Shown here: piece after piece, positions 34,768 to 46,376 of the stretch
Layout: each line of letters starts with the position of its first letter
Position numbering within the stretch: the stretch's first letter is position 1
Assembly: GCA_946800325.1 (NCBI GenBank)
Contig: OX326959.1
Coordinates: 46,623,566 to 46,687,565 of the forward strand
DNA length: 64,000 nucleotides
Direction: 5' to 3'
Origin: Luzula sylvatica
Taxonomy: Eukaryota; Streptophyta; Magnoliopsida; Poales; Juncaceae
Position numbers and translations under genes: made by a program
The notes under the pieces: model-generated
Database searches by the model: none
What the model was told of the DNA's origin: nothing
The model's input: only the letters and a program-made list of their open reading frames with translations

Positions 34768-34870
34768 GCTACCAAACATTTTGTTATTGTGTGCACCTTG
34801 AGTCAAGGAAGCCCATCAAACCTCATTTCTTGCCTCTTTGGTCATCAATCCGAAATTCCTTTAAATAAAT
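34768..34870. repeat. Dispersed repeat, partner at 23985-24080
   Basis: Both places share TACCAAACATTTTGTTATTG, TGTGTGCA-CCTTGAGTC, GAGGAAGCC or AAGGAAGCC, TCAAATCTCAT/TCAAACCTCAT and TTTAAATAAA in order. Orientation is direct. Confidence 0.75.
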
Positions 34871-34873
34871 TGA

Positions 34874-35110
34874 GATATTTTAATTTGCCCCCAAATTTCA
34901 ACACAACACCCTCAATGTCTTAATTAACACAATTAATTAACATGTAATTAAAAAAAATGAAACATTATTAACAAGTTTTTAACATTGTTAACCATATATC
35001 ACAAGTTAATTAAATATGTGGCATATATGTTAATTACCATATTAATTAATATGTTAACTAGGATATAAAGGGTGTTGTGTTCAAATCTCGAGACACCATA
35101 AATGGCCCCA
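34874..35110. mobile_element. MITE family A, diverged copy
   Basis: TTAATTTGCCCCCAAATTTC at left and, inverted, TGGGGCCATTTATGGTG at right, with GTGTTGTGTT against AACACAACACC inside. The centre is AT-rich and contains the typical AATTAACACAATTAATTAAC. Confidence 0.6.
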
Positions 35111-36297
35111 TAGAAATTTGTAACGTGTAAAATATTTCCATTATAATCCCATTCGTGACCCAATATTTGAAGATTCAAAAAATGAACTTGAATTTGGATA
35201 TTTAAAAACACAAGCATCACATATAAGTAATTATCAGAGAATTAATGCTGAATCCTTGACCTTTTCAATCATGTGGTCATTGCATGTTTTGAAACATAAT
35301 TAGCTACATTGGTAGGAAAAACAAAAGGTCTATTTCACAAATCATACTCCTCCATTATCATGTATTTTATGGCTTCTCCTAAACTTGGTCTACGAACAAC
35401 CAGATAAAATGATCTAATGCTACTTTACCATATATTTACCTAACTATACTAGTCTTCTTTAAATAATTACCTACTTGTTGACATGTTCCCTTGGCTTGGC
35501 TATGAGAGGTTTAGCATGTTTGGGAGGATTGCAAATCAATTAGTAAAATAGATAAGAGAAAATAAAATATTCATATTATTTATAGTACAATTTTTCAAAA
35601 GAAATATAACCTTTTCTGTTATATTAGTTTGTATAATTTCAGTATATTGTAAAGTAATATTTTACTAGACACTGAAAACATACATATTTGCCGACAAATA
35701 TATTTCGGACTTTGGTTTTCACTAACTTATCGTTATTGCACGTTATATAAGCGATGTAGCGCCACTATTTAATTGACTGCGGTATTGCGTTTTAGAAATA
35801 TTTTCCGCTATTTGCGTTATAGTGTCCATATTGCTATGCTATTTAAATCAATTTTATACTCTTTGATATAATATAATGAAAGTGAGATCATTCGAGTCCA
35901 CTATATTTTTCTAAAAGAGAAGAAGAAAATAATAGCAGTCAAGTGGGATAATTTGTTTCACGAGAATATGTATGTTTATAGAGAAACAAATATACTTATA
36001 TTATATGTTATACATTGATAAATTGAAAAATTATGTGAGCACATTAATGTTAATATTAGAATAAATTAATATAGTAAAATCATAAATTAGGATGTCAAAT
36101 AATGAACTAGAGTTTAAAATTATATCACACAATCAAATTTTGTGAGTATATATATGTTCAACAGTATTTTAAATATTTATCAATTAATGAGTATGTAACA
36201 TATGACTCGGATGTATTTATCAATTAATGTTAGATTAAATTAATTTTTTTTTATTATTCATTTAAAAAATACGTAAAAGGATGCACAATTATGTAAA
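35111..36297. other. Intergenic, with relic of an AGCG-type element
   Basis: Nothing coding. At 35750-35850 the phrases GCGATGTAGCGCCACTATTT and GCTATTTGCGTTATAG resemble a decayed copy of the element at 22058. Confidence 0.45.
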
Positions 36298-36697
36298 TAT
36301 ATTATCAGGGCCGGCCTAAGGACCCCAAACCATTTTTTAAAAAATACCCCTTACATTAATCGTTAATGGAGACTAACATTTCACATGTGATTGTGTGGTT
36401 GTTGGTCAAGGTTCTTGATTATTTTTTGGTATACATCCAAAGTTCAAATCTCATAGATAATTTGTTTCTCATGATTTCATGGTACTTTGGAAAAAAATTA
36501 ATTTAATTATAATTTTTGGGGATTCGAACTCATGATCTCTCACAAAATAAATAATTATTCTACCAATAAACCACGAGATATAGTAATTTTATTCTAATTA
36601 TACTTATTTTTAACTGGATAAATTATTTTTTTCGAAAATTTTGGACCCGAAGTCCGAGTTTCATGGATCTTACACATGGGCAGGCCCTGTATATTAT
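36298..36697. mobile_element. Non-autonomous hAT element, 384 bp
   Basis: The element is 36306-36689, flanked by TATATTAT at 36298-36305 and 36690-36697. The ends are CAGGGCCGGCC and, inverted, CAGGGCCTGCCC. Inside are two tRNA-like segments facing each other. On plus (about 36395-36460) GTGGTTGTTGGTCAAGG is followed by AAGTTCAAATCTC. On minus (about 36580-36515) CGTGGTTTATTGGTAGA is followed by GAGTTCGAATCCCC. Both resemble pol III A and B boxes. Confidence 0.85.
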
Positions 36698-39220
36698 GTA
36701 ACAAAAATATATTAATCATAATAAAGAAATATATTGACAATGATCAATGCGAAAAGTTTTGACGATTATTCGGACAATGATCAAGGTGAAAAGTTTTAAC
36801 CCAGTGAAGAACATCATTTTGTAAACTAAATTTGATGAACATGAGAAAAAGAACTCAATTTCAGTGTGAAAATGGTTTCCAAAAAAAAAAAAGAGAAGAA
36901 TTTCGCTTCCAACTGTGAAAGGTCGCGATCATATTAGGAGAATTATATATGTCCCCTCAAAATTTTTCACACGATGTCTTGACAATTAGTAACAAATTAA
37001 ACAAATAATAAAATAATATGTGTGAACACATATTTCTTTTTTTTGTGTGTTAAAACTGATTTCATTTAGTTATTTACTACTTATTTATTAAATATATACA
37101 CATTCTCATTTAACACATATTTTTGTGTTAACTCGGATTTATTTATTCTTTTATTATTTACATGGCACATCATCGATACAATGAAAGAATTGTGTTGAAA
37201 TTTTGTATCATCACTCTTTAAATTTTTTAGCAATGATAATTGATATATCATGCCCACCAAAGGATACACATTTGTTGTCTACAAGTTTATCAATTTCCTT
37301 TTCTACGAAAGACAATTTTGTCAAAAGTATTTTGTTCTATAGTTAAAGTTGATCTATTTATTGCAGTATTTTGAATAAAACTATTTTCTTTTTGTTGTGC
37401 CTTTATATAACATATATGATATGATCTGCGAGAAAGAGAACAGCGAAATGAACTCTTTAAATACCTATCCATGAAAATAAATTAATTTTTCATTATACAT
37501 TATTTTTTTTTAATTTTGAACAAAAACATCACCCTCTAAAACCTAGATATTAGTATTTATGAATCTAATGTTTATTGTAATTATTGTTGATCGAGTCTGA
37601 ATAATTGTACTAAAATAGTATATCATTTGAATTAAAAAAAAGATTTACTTCATAAAAAATAAACTACTTTCAAACACAGATCTAAAATCCTTTATCTATT
37701 GAATAGTACACGTTTTAATTTTTATTTCGTATACGAAATAATAAAATTGACTAGATAAAAGCATTTCCAATAATTAAATTTAGTCATTTAAAAGGAAGAT
37801 GCTAATTACCACCCCTTTGAGAATCAATATTTTAATAAATGATCGGATTGATGCAAGAATTATGCTTCTTCTTTCAACCATCAACTTTTTGCCAAAGGTT
37901 CCTTTCTTTTCTTTTCTTCTTTTTGTGAAATTTATTTTTCAAATTTAATGATTTGGGCCCCAAAATAACTTCTTTGAGATTTTCTCAATTTGGTGGATGT
38001 TTGGTAGGAGCTTTTTCAAAATTCAAAGACAATTTTATCACCTTTGACCTCCATGACATAATACTTGGGTAAGCAAAACGTCTGTTTTGTTCTAAGAAAA
38101 TTCAAAGAGGTACTTAAAAAAAATGTTATGTATTCAAGAAAATATAATAATATTAGAAAAAGAGAATATTCAAGAAATACGTATGATATTTTAAAAAAGA
38201 TATATTGAAAATTTGACATGTAAATTACTATGTAAAAATATATTTATATATTAAAAAAAGCATTTGGCTATTCATGTAAAAAAATAATATATATACTCAC
38301 TTTAAAAAAATATTTCACACATCTAAAATAATGTATAACTAAAAAAATGTTTGTACATCTAAATAGTTATATTTTAAAATCAATAAAATAAAGGTAAAAA
38401 AAATATATTGAAGTTAACAAAATGTACGGTTCAGAAAAACATTCCAGCAGAAAATAAAAATATTTACCTTTTCAAATTTGTAGAATACATTTTTCAACCT
38501 TACGAAAATTACAAAAAATAAAAAAATATCCAAGTTGTTAATTATATGTTATTTTTGTCAAGTTTACCATGACTCGGTTTTACAAATCTAATTAAATTGC
38601 TTTGATGTTTTAAGATTTTCGGGAGGATAAATTTGATATTTTTTATTTTTTAAGGGTAAATACAATATTTTGTATTTTTAGAAGAACAAATATGCAAGGA
38701 GTGAATTACATACTTAGTATTTATACCATCTAAAAGTAAAGAATATCATATTTATCAGTCAAAAATAGAAATATTTGTTTACCCTTATAAAAAAATCTAA
38801 AACGTCATTTTTACCCTTTTAAAAGCTACAAAATATCAAAAATACCCCAAGTCATTTTCTTCGTACTAAATTTGTGATGTTTATCAAAATTTAAATTTAC
38901 AAATCCAGTTAAATTATTACATTTTTTAATATTTTTGAGAGAATAAATATGATATATTTTTGCTAATAAATAAATGAATAAATATCATCATTTTGGATTA
39001 TTAGAAGGGTAAATATGATAATTTGGAGTTTTAACAATTTATAATATGCAATAGTTTTGAGATTATAAGGTCCACAAGGCCTTAGTTAATTAAATGGGCT
39101 GGCTCAAATAAATTTATAACTAGCCATTGTTTATAACAAAGTTTCTCCTCTACAGAGCGTGGTGTTGAAGGTAAGGGGGGTTTAACTAGGGTTTTGAGGT
39201 CTTCGTTCAAGAGAAATTCG
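36698..39220. other. Intergenic 5' of RRP46
   Basis: No gene. Between 38450 and 39020 an AT-rich phrase of the form 'ttta-ccctt(a)aaaa..aaatatgatatttt' recurs in degraded direct and inverted form, suggesting an old foldback element. The RRP46 promoter should lie in the last 200 bp; a clear TATA box is not evident. Confidence 0.45.
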
Positions 39221-40771
39221 ATGGTAATGGAGAATGATCGTGCGGATGGGCGGAAGCCTAACCAGCTTAGACCTCTTGGTTGCTCTCGTAACCTCCTGCA
39301 CCGTGCTCACGGCTCTGCTCGCTGGTCTCAAGGTACCATTCTTTTTGGTCTTTTTTGTTATTCAATTACTGACAATTCGTAGCATATCTTGTCTGAATAA
39401 TTCAATTTGATGAAATATCTTGATGGGTTTTCGTTGTCTCTTTTGATTTTGTGCTTGATTATGATTCCCACATGGAATTTCAGCCAAATTGGAACTAAAG
39501 CTCGAATCTTTGTATTCGAATTGATATTATAAATTTTCATTTATTGCTTGTTTTAAACGAATTGCTTCTTAATTTTCTTTTCTCGTTCTTTTGTAGGGAA
39601 TACAACAGTATTGGCAGCCGTATATGGACCAAAACCAGGAACGAAGAAAGGCGAAAATCCTGAAAAAGCCTCATTCGAGGTTATTTGGAAACCCAAAACC
39701 GGTCAAATTGGTAAACAAGAAAGGGAATATGAGATGATTTTGAAGAAAACTTTACAAAGTATTTGCCTTTTGAATGTTCATCCAAATACCACCACTTCTA
39801 TCATAGTTCAAGTATGTTCAATCAATCTCTTCAAATAATTTGCATTATTTCTCTATTTCTTGATAATTTATACTTGTGTTTTTTTTCTCAGGTAGTTGGG
39901 AGTGATGGTTCTGTATCCTTTGATGTCTCGCCATAGCATATACATATTTTTTGGGAATTTCCATAAAAGCCCCTGTATAACAGGAAATTGCAATAAAGCC
40001 CCTCCATTAAATGGGCTTTTTTGTTATTTAGGCATATTGTTACAAATTTCCCGATTTTTTTTAAACTAAATTAGTTAATTTCAACTTTTAAGGGTAATTT
40101 TTTTTAACTACTTACATGAAATAGCTTTTACCATGTGCAATAAATGCATCTTGTGCTGCTCTTTTAGATGCTGGAATTCCAATGAAACACCTTGCTGGTA
40201 ATCAAAGTTATTTAATGCGTTAATTTACATAATACCCGTTAATAACTTCTATAATTATGATATTTGTATAGTTGCAATAAGTTGTGGGTTATTGGATAAT
40301 GGATCTGTTATTTTAGACCCGACTATGATTGAAGAACAAGTAATTTACTAATTTCATTTTTACTCTTGTAATTATTTATCATGTAATTAATAATTTAAAT
40401 GACAAGGTATATATGTAATTATATATTTGCAGAAATTGAAAGCATTTGCATATTTGGTATTTCCGAATTCGCCCTTGAGCGTAGGGCCAAAATTATGTTC
40501 AAATAATGAAGAGCCAATTGAGCATGGAATTATTACTTCTCTCACTCAGGGTGCCATGCCAGGTTTGTTCAAAAAATTGAGTGAGATTTTTTTTCTTCAA
40601 TTTTGTTTTGTTTTGTTTTTGAATTGAATGATTTTGGGAATTTTATTTGTAGCGAGTGGATATTTGGATTGCATTGAGAGAGGCCGAGCTGCTTCAGCTG
40701 CGATTTCTGAATTTCTGAGGAGGAATTTGCAAAAAGACTCGTCTAATGATGCATCAAAGACCGCTCAATAG
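39221..40771 (+). CDS. RRP46: Exosome complex component RRP46
   Basis: Seven exons (39221-39332, 39597-39811, 39892-39912, 40125-40197, 40272-40339, 40433-40562, 40653-40771), all GT-AG, phases joining to 245 residues. RRP46 (EXOSC5) is one of six RNase PH-like subunits of the exosome ring, which processes and degrades RNA (including rRNA precursors) in nucleus and cytoplasm. Recognisable blocks are DGRKPNQLRPLGCSRN, LHRAHGSARWSQG, TTVLAAVYGPKPGTKKGEN, EYEMILKKTLQSIC, NTTTSIIVQVVGSDGS, LPCAINASCAALLDAGIPMK and EEPIEHGIITSLTQG. One microexon of 21 bp codes VVGSDGS. Initiation could also be at 39227 (third codon), which better matches homologues. A broken copy of exons 6-7 lies at 62673. Confidence 0.93.
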
Positions 40772-41768
40772 ATGATACCTTTTTTTAAAAAAAAAATTTA
40801 TGTCATGTATTAGGTTTTATTTTATTTTATTTGTGTAAGCCAGATTGATAATTCTATCATAAAACATAGTACAACAAGTATCTAGCCAAAGATTTGACAA
40901 CTCTGAGCAAACTAAGATTCATGTATTCGTTGGTGGCCATGCATGAGACTAATTGGTCTATGTTGAATGCAAGTTCAAATATGATATGATTCTAAGATAA
41001 TGATGATACGTTACGTTATGAATATGAAAAAAATGTGGATTTTAATATGATTATGATATGTTAATGATATGATATGATATGATATGAAGCGGAGCGAGAC
41101 ATGGGAGTTGTCGAGCTATCTATGAGAAGTTACTTCAGAGAATAGTATTTGAAGATATTTTATTTTGAGCATTGGATTATGTTGTTTTGTTTATGCGATA
41201 ATATTGGATATTCGAATCTCTAATTGTATTAATAATTAATAATATGAAACCGGCTCCTTATACTTGGTACGTCTTGAATATTGTAATGTGGTGATTAGTT
41301 TCGGAATGCATGTGTCTCAACACTTACATAAGTGGGGGGGAGATTGTCATATCCAATTTTCGCAATCGCGGGATGTGAACTAATCGAACACTGGAAAAAA
41401 AAAATCCATTTTCGCAAGTCCAGCTGGCGAAAGTATTGTTTTTTTCCAGAGTAACCGGCTTAACTTGGTTAACAATTTGATAAACATGTTTGTACGAAAA
41501 ATTGCACTTTTAACCTATTTCCCCAACTCACCTGACGAAACTACTTCATCGTCAACCCAACCGGCGAAAATTATATTCATTAAAATTAACCAATTCCCAC
41601 ACTATTTTTGCAATTTCGTTAAAGAATAATGAAAAATTCTATTTAGAAGAGTAAACATGTAAATTATTTGTCCTCATAGTAAGCTTATTATAACTAGGGT
41701 TTTTAAGTACACATAAAAAATTGAGAGTATATATATAACTAAAAAAGTAAAATAATAATAATAATAAT
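40772..41768. other. Intergenic, possible retroelement edge
   Basis: There is no gene. An ATGAT repeat lies near 41050-41090. AAGTGGGGGGGAGAT followed by TGTCATATCC at about 41330-41355 has the form of a polypurine tract next to an LTR start, but no matching second LTR was found. An AAT microsatellite at 41753-41768 adjoins the copia 5' LTR. Confidence 0.5.
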
Positions 41769-42406
41769 TGTTAAAAATTAGCAACACTAACTTGGCCCAA
41801 CCCAAAATAAATTTTTTTCTAGAAACATGCTCAAAATATCTTGTCTCTAGATTTCTCTATAAAAAATATCTAGCTCTAGAATATTATTAGGTCTAGAATA
41901 ATCCATAAAAATATCTTGTTTCTAGATTAGTCCATCCTCTAGAATAAATATGTGACATTGATCCTCGTTTTGCATTAAGCCACAAAACAAAGAGTCCTCT
42001 CAAATAAAGAGTGTAGTGAGAATCTAGTAGTTAGTTGTAGGTTTGATATTTGAGTTTTTTTTTTTTTGAAGGAGGTTTGACAATGTGTCGAGACCTCGAA
42101 TATATTAGATCAAAGAAGTGAAACGAAAGAGAGAATTTGGGGAGAATATATAAGACAATATTCTTATTTTTTTGAAGAGAATCCTATGCCACGAATGTGG
42201 CCATTATAGGTTTATTTTTTTTTATATTGATGCCGCCGGGATTCGAACCCATAACCTCTACAACATGAGGGTTTATTGTGCTGAACACTCAACCATCTAG
42301 GCTATGGGACCATTGGCAGTTTGATATTTGAGTTGTAGAGAAATATTGTAAGAATATTTGAGTGTGTAATAAAATTATTGTTATAATTCCGCTTCGGTAC
42401 TCAACA
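41769..42406 (+). repeat. 5' LTR of outer copia (carries a SINE)
   Basis: Aligned with the 3' LTR pieces it shares TCTCTAGATTTCT, CTCTAGAATATT, TTAGGTCTAGAATAAT, CAAATAAAGAGTGTAGTGAG and TATAATTCCGCTTCG. Several TCTAGA palindromes occur in the first 200 bp. The 262-bp SINE insertion at 42057-42318 is absent from the 3' LTR. Confidence 0.9.
42041..42334 (-). mobile_element. tRNA-derived SINE with 16-bp TSD
   Basis: The body is 42057-42318 on the minus strand, flanked by GTTTGATATTTGAGTT (42041-42056 and 42319-42334). Read on the minus strand it starts near GGTCCCATAGCCTAGATGG (A-box-like), has a perfect B box GGTTCGAATCC, and ends in an A-rich tail (the T run at about 42057-42067). This is the layout of a plant tRNA-derived SINE. 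Confidence 0.88.
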
Positions 42407-42523
42407 ATCTGGTATTAGAGCAAGGTTATGGGTTGGTACTGTCGAAGTTGACGGTGAGGGTCAGAATATAGTCTCGGGAGTTTGCGAGTATTCCAGTAGT
42501 CCGAGTAGCCGTGTGTCGGTATT

Positions 42524-43243
42524 ATGTCGGAGAAGTTGCCGAAGAGAGAAGAACTCGTATCCATGGATCTTGGAGGTTTGACTGTTGGTTTGAAGAAGTT
42601 AAACGGTAACAATTATATCTATTGGAAACAGTGTTGTAAAAAATGATGAAAAAGATGAAAAAACGGTGTTTCGGTGGGAAAACGTCCCCTTTTTTTACAA
42701 GACGGTTGGAAAAAACGGACAAACGTTTTTTTTACGTGTTTGACCGTTTTTTTCAAAAAAAAAAAATGTTTTTCGATGCGAAAAAGGACCGTTTTTCCCT
42801 TGAAATTGTATGGTCTTTGGTTTATTTTTTTTTCTTTCGGCCCAATTTTATTCCAGCCCAAGTTTCTCTCATTTTCATCTCACACTACTCCTCTCTCGCA
42901 CATTACTGAACTCTCTCTCTCTCTCCCGTTGACGGGCGTATGGGACAGTGGAGCTACACTCTCTCTCGATCTCGACTGGTGACTCTCTCTGCCTCTCTCT
43001 CGATTTCTCGATTTCGAGTCTGGTGACTGGTGAGTGGACCCTACAATGGGGTGATGGCGACTGGTGACTAGTGAGTAATTGCCTGTGTGAACTGCTTTTA
43101 ATTTCTCGTTTTCGAGTCTTCAGTTTCTCTGTGACAGTGGCCTAATTTTTGGCTGGGTGGAGTGTGTGTTTAGAATTACAATTGAAGTTAATTTGGGATG
43201 AGTGTGTGTTTAGAATATCCTTCTCTCTCTCTGGCGAATTATA

Positions 43244-43279
<36 letters not shown>

Positions 43280-44017
43280 ACTGTCAATTGAAGTTAACTG
43301 GTACTGTCAATTGAAGTTAATTGAATTACTTTTAGAAATTTAGAAATTTGGTATTTGTTTAGAATTTGTAATTTTTGCAAAGTGTAATTCGAAGTGTGAA
43401 GTGAAATTCTGTAATTAAAAAATCGGATTATGATATATTTTTTTGGTTTCATCTATACATTTTAATTAAATTATTATCGATTTCGGTGATCCTTTTTTAC
43501 CATTTTTTCACCGTTTCACGACCGTTTTACGGTAATCCCGTTTTACAGTCCTCGACCGTTCCGTACAGTTTTCCGTATTTTACAACATTGATTGGAAAGC
43601 GTGCATAGAATCCTACCTACTAGGACAATACCCGAAACTATCGATGACCCGAAAAAGACCCAGGAGAAGAAGACTCTGGATGAGTCTCTGCGGAAATGGC
43701 GGATCAAGCATGGAAAGACGATGTACGTACTCATAATCTCCGTTGAAGAAGAGTTGCTTGAGTACATTCGAGAAGCAGCCACTCCGAAAGCCGTTTGGGA
43801 CATCCTCACGACGCTATTCTCCATATGTAGCGAGATCGCGCAAATATCCCCCGAAGAGAAAATAAGCGAGCCACATATGAGGAGGATAATAGTAAAAGGT
43901 TTGAAACCCGAGTATAGCGGATTTATGGCAGTTGTCCAGTGTTGGTCGACTCCACCAACGCTACTAGAGGTAGAGAATATGCTCGCTAACCAAGAGGCTC
44001 TGACCAGGAGGGCTTGA
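42524..44017 (+). pseudogene. copia gag, split by a hAT element
   Basis: The start reads MSEKLPKREELV.. and continues to LKKLNGNNYIYWK at 42628, where the hAT element (42629-43590) and its duplicated ATTGGAAA interrupt it. It resumes at 43599 with ACIESYLLGQYP, then shifts frame to PETIDDPKKTQEKKTLDE, WRIKHGKTMY and AVWDILTTLFS, up to a stop at 44017. This is the UBN2-type gag of copia elements. Insertion, frameshift and stop make it non-functional. Confidence 0.85.
42621..43598. mobile_element. Non-autonomous hAT element, 962 bp, in gag
   Basis: The element is 42629-43590, flanked by ATTGGAAA at 42621-42628 and 43591-43598. The ends are CAGTGTTGTAAAA and, inverted, CAATGTTGTAAAA. Subterminal parts carry repeated AAACGG/CCGTTTT motifs on both sides (for example AAAAAACGG at left, CCGTTTTACGG at right). 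The centre holds CT-rich and CTGGTGACT repeats, including a (CT)n run at 43242-43276. No transposase is present. Confidence 0.9.
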
Positions 44018-44149
44018 GCCTCAACGAGACAAGACGAGGAGGCGTTATTTTGCAACCGAAAGAAGGGTTGGTATGAACAAAGGTCGAGTTTGAAATCTGG
44101 AAACAAGCCTAACCCACAGAGGAGGCAGAAAGAGGGGACTAACTTTTCA

Positions 44150-44827
44150 GGGGGAGCTCGTGTTCAAAGAGAAGACTAACCTCAAGACGGTGAATGCTAC
44201 AATTGTGGCAAGAGAGGTCACTATGCACGTGACTGCTGGTCTAAGAAGAAGGGCCAGGGAAATATAGCTGCCTTAAGAGATCGCCAATGTGCCAAGAAGG
44301 AAGAGATTAACGATACTGAAGAAGAATGGGATCTCGATTGCGCGTTCGCAAATGCCGCAACCATGGTTGAAGAAAAGGAAGAGCCGGAAGAGGTTGCACT
44401 GATGGCAGTAATTAATCAAGGGAGATTGGACTACGAGAGTGATTGGATTATAGACTCTGGTTGCTCAAATCACATGATGAGAGATATCAAGAAGCTAGAA
44501 GGCTTAGAGGAGTATAAAGGAAATCAAGTGATCGTAACAACTAATAACTCCAAGCTGCCAATTGGCCACGTTGGTAAAACGATAATATCTCCCCACGTTG
44601 GTCCGAAAGAATTTCAACTGCAAGGAGTCTACCATGTTCCGGGCATGAAGAAGAATTTGTTGTCGGTATCCCAACTAACAGCGCAAGGAAATTATGTAGT
44701 CTTCGGACCACATGAGGTGAAGGTGTACCACAACCTCAAAGCTTTGGACACACCTATAATGGAGGGTCGTAAAATGGAGTCTATCTACGTAATGTCAGCT
44801 CAATCGGCTTATGTAGACAAAACATGA
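44150..44827 (+). pseudogene. copia zinc knuckle and protease
   Basis: CYNCGKRGHYARDC at about 44199-44240 is a CCHC zinc knuckle of the nucleocapsid. Downstream, DWIIDSGCSNHM (about 44443-44478) is the copia protease site, with DSG for the usual D-S/T-G. GVYHVPGMKKNLLSVSQL follows. The frame is open from 44363 to the stop at 44827 but is disconnected from gag. Confidence 0.88.
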
Positions 44828-44839
44828 AGCAATGCTACG

Positions 44840-45650
44840 ACATATCCTTGACATGCACGATTGAGGCATGTGAGTTACCACAAGCTAAAGTTGTTGGTTG
44901 AGAGGTCGATGGTCAAAGGTCTTCCTGGAGTGGAGGTACGGGCCGACACGATATGTGCCGGTTGCCAAGAAAGCTTTGGAGCTGATACATTCAGATGTCC
45001 TCAGTCCGATTAAACAAACTTCTATAAGTGGGTCTAAATACATGGTGACCTTCATCGATGACTTCCCGAGATACGTGTGGGTCTTCTTCATGAAAAAATC
45101 AGAGGTGTTATCGAAATTCAAGGAGTTCAAGGAGAAGGCGGAAAGTGAACTCAACAAGAATGCGGGATGTCTCCGCACTGATAATGGAAGAGAATACGTA
45201 TCCCGAGAGTTCGACGCCTACCTAAAAGAGCACAAGATCAGAAGGAAATTAACCTGCCCCAACACCCCACAACAAAATGGAGTAGCTGAGAGGAAGAACC
45301 GACATGTTGCAGAAATTTGTCGGAGCATGTTGCATGCCAAAAACGTGCTAGCAAGATTTTGGGCCGAGTGCATGAATACTGCCGCACACATCATCAACCG
45401 GCTCCCACAAGAGAAGATGGGATATGTCTCACCATTCCAGAAACTTTGGAACCTTAAACCCCAAGTGTTGACGCTCCAAGGTGTTCAGATGTGTGTGCTA
45501 CGTGTTCGTACCTGATCATCTTCGGACCAAATTTGATAAAAAGGTGGTTCAATGTATCTTTGTCGGGTATGATGAAGCACAAAAGGATGGAGGTGTTGTG
45601 ATCCAACAACAGAGCGCATTCACACTTCTAGAAACGTGATTTTCTACGAA
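44840..45650 (+). pseudogene. copia integrase
   Basis: The pre-integrase region ([12 protein letters not shown]) runs into the core with [46 protein letters not shown] and [17 protein letters not shown]. The D-D-E residues are recognisable (HSD, TDNG, AERKN). Frameshifts occur near 44990 and 45490; FVGYDEAQKDG follows after the second. Confidence 0.88.
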
Positions 45651-46328
45651 ACGTCATCGTGGTGGCCAACCAAAGGTGCAGTCCAACCTGAATGGGAGGA
45701 TATCGAGGCACAGTTTGAGAAAAGAACCAACGGCCGCGTCCAAGATGATGTAGACACACCCTTGAAGAAAAATGGGCAAAATGCCCAAATGACCCAAAGA
45801 CTAACAGTTTGTGGATGACCGGAGTACTTGAAGAAGATGAAAATACGATTACACACCAACTAGAAGAGGTGGAAGATACCCCCACCAATAAGAAGATCAC
45901 CAAGACCAAGACGTCAAAACCCGAAGTATGCAAACATTGCAGTCGGTGAAGATAACCCGGTTGAAGAGACGACGATTTACGAAGAAGCGGAGCAGAGAGA
46001 AGCATCTACTACTACACAAGAAAGCGCATGGTTGGTTCGCTTACCAAACGAGCTTCACCAACCAATCGATAAAGTGAGTCTTCATTGTGACAACAAGTCG
46101 ACTGGTGTGCTTGGCAGAGAATCCGGCGTTTCATGCAAGGACCAAGTATATTGAAGTGCACTATCACTTCATCCGAAAAAAAGTTCTACATGAAGATATT
46201 CAAATGAAGCTGACGCCGACAGAAGAGCAAGTCGCTGACATCTTCACGAAAGGGCTTAGCCTAAATAAGTTCGAGGAGATGCGTGCACAACTGGGAGTGC
46301 TCAACGATACAGAGAAGTTGAGGGGGAG
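45651..46328 (+). pseudogene. copia pol remnant: RT lost, RNase H tail kept
   Basis: 45651-46050 is diverged linker. At about 46065 the sequence jumps to SLHCDNKST, then ENPAFHARTKYIEVHYHFIRKK and DIFTKGL, the end of RNase H. The whole reverse transcriptase and most of RNase H (about 1.5 kb in a normal copia) are absent. A polypurine tract and the 3' LTR follow directly. Confidence 0.85.
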
Positions 46329-46376
46329 TGTTAAAAATTAGCAACACTAACTTGACCCAACCCAAAATAAAGAATT
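46329..46376 (+). repeat. 3' LTR of outer copia, left part
   Basis: TGTTAAAAATTAGCAACAC at 46329 repeats the start of the 5' LTR. It is cut after GAATT (46372-46376) by the inner element. The rest of this LTR is at 53777-54092. Confidence 0.9.

Noticed and set aside
41325..41360. Polypurine tract and LTR start of another retroelement
   Set aside because: The local form fits, but no partner LTR, primer site or coding remnant was found nearby, so it is only noted in the intergenic entry.
42225..42310. tRNA gene on the minus strand
   Set aside because: The B box is perfect, but the 16-bp target duplication and A-rich tail show it is a SINE. No clean cloverleaf can be drawn.
43543..44106. 187-residue minus-strand frame
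   Set aside because: It is the antisense shadow of the copia gag remnant and crosses the hAT border.
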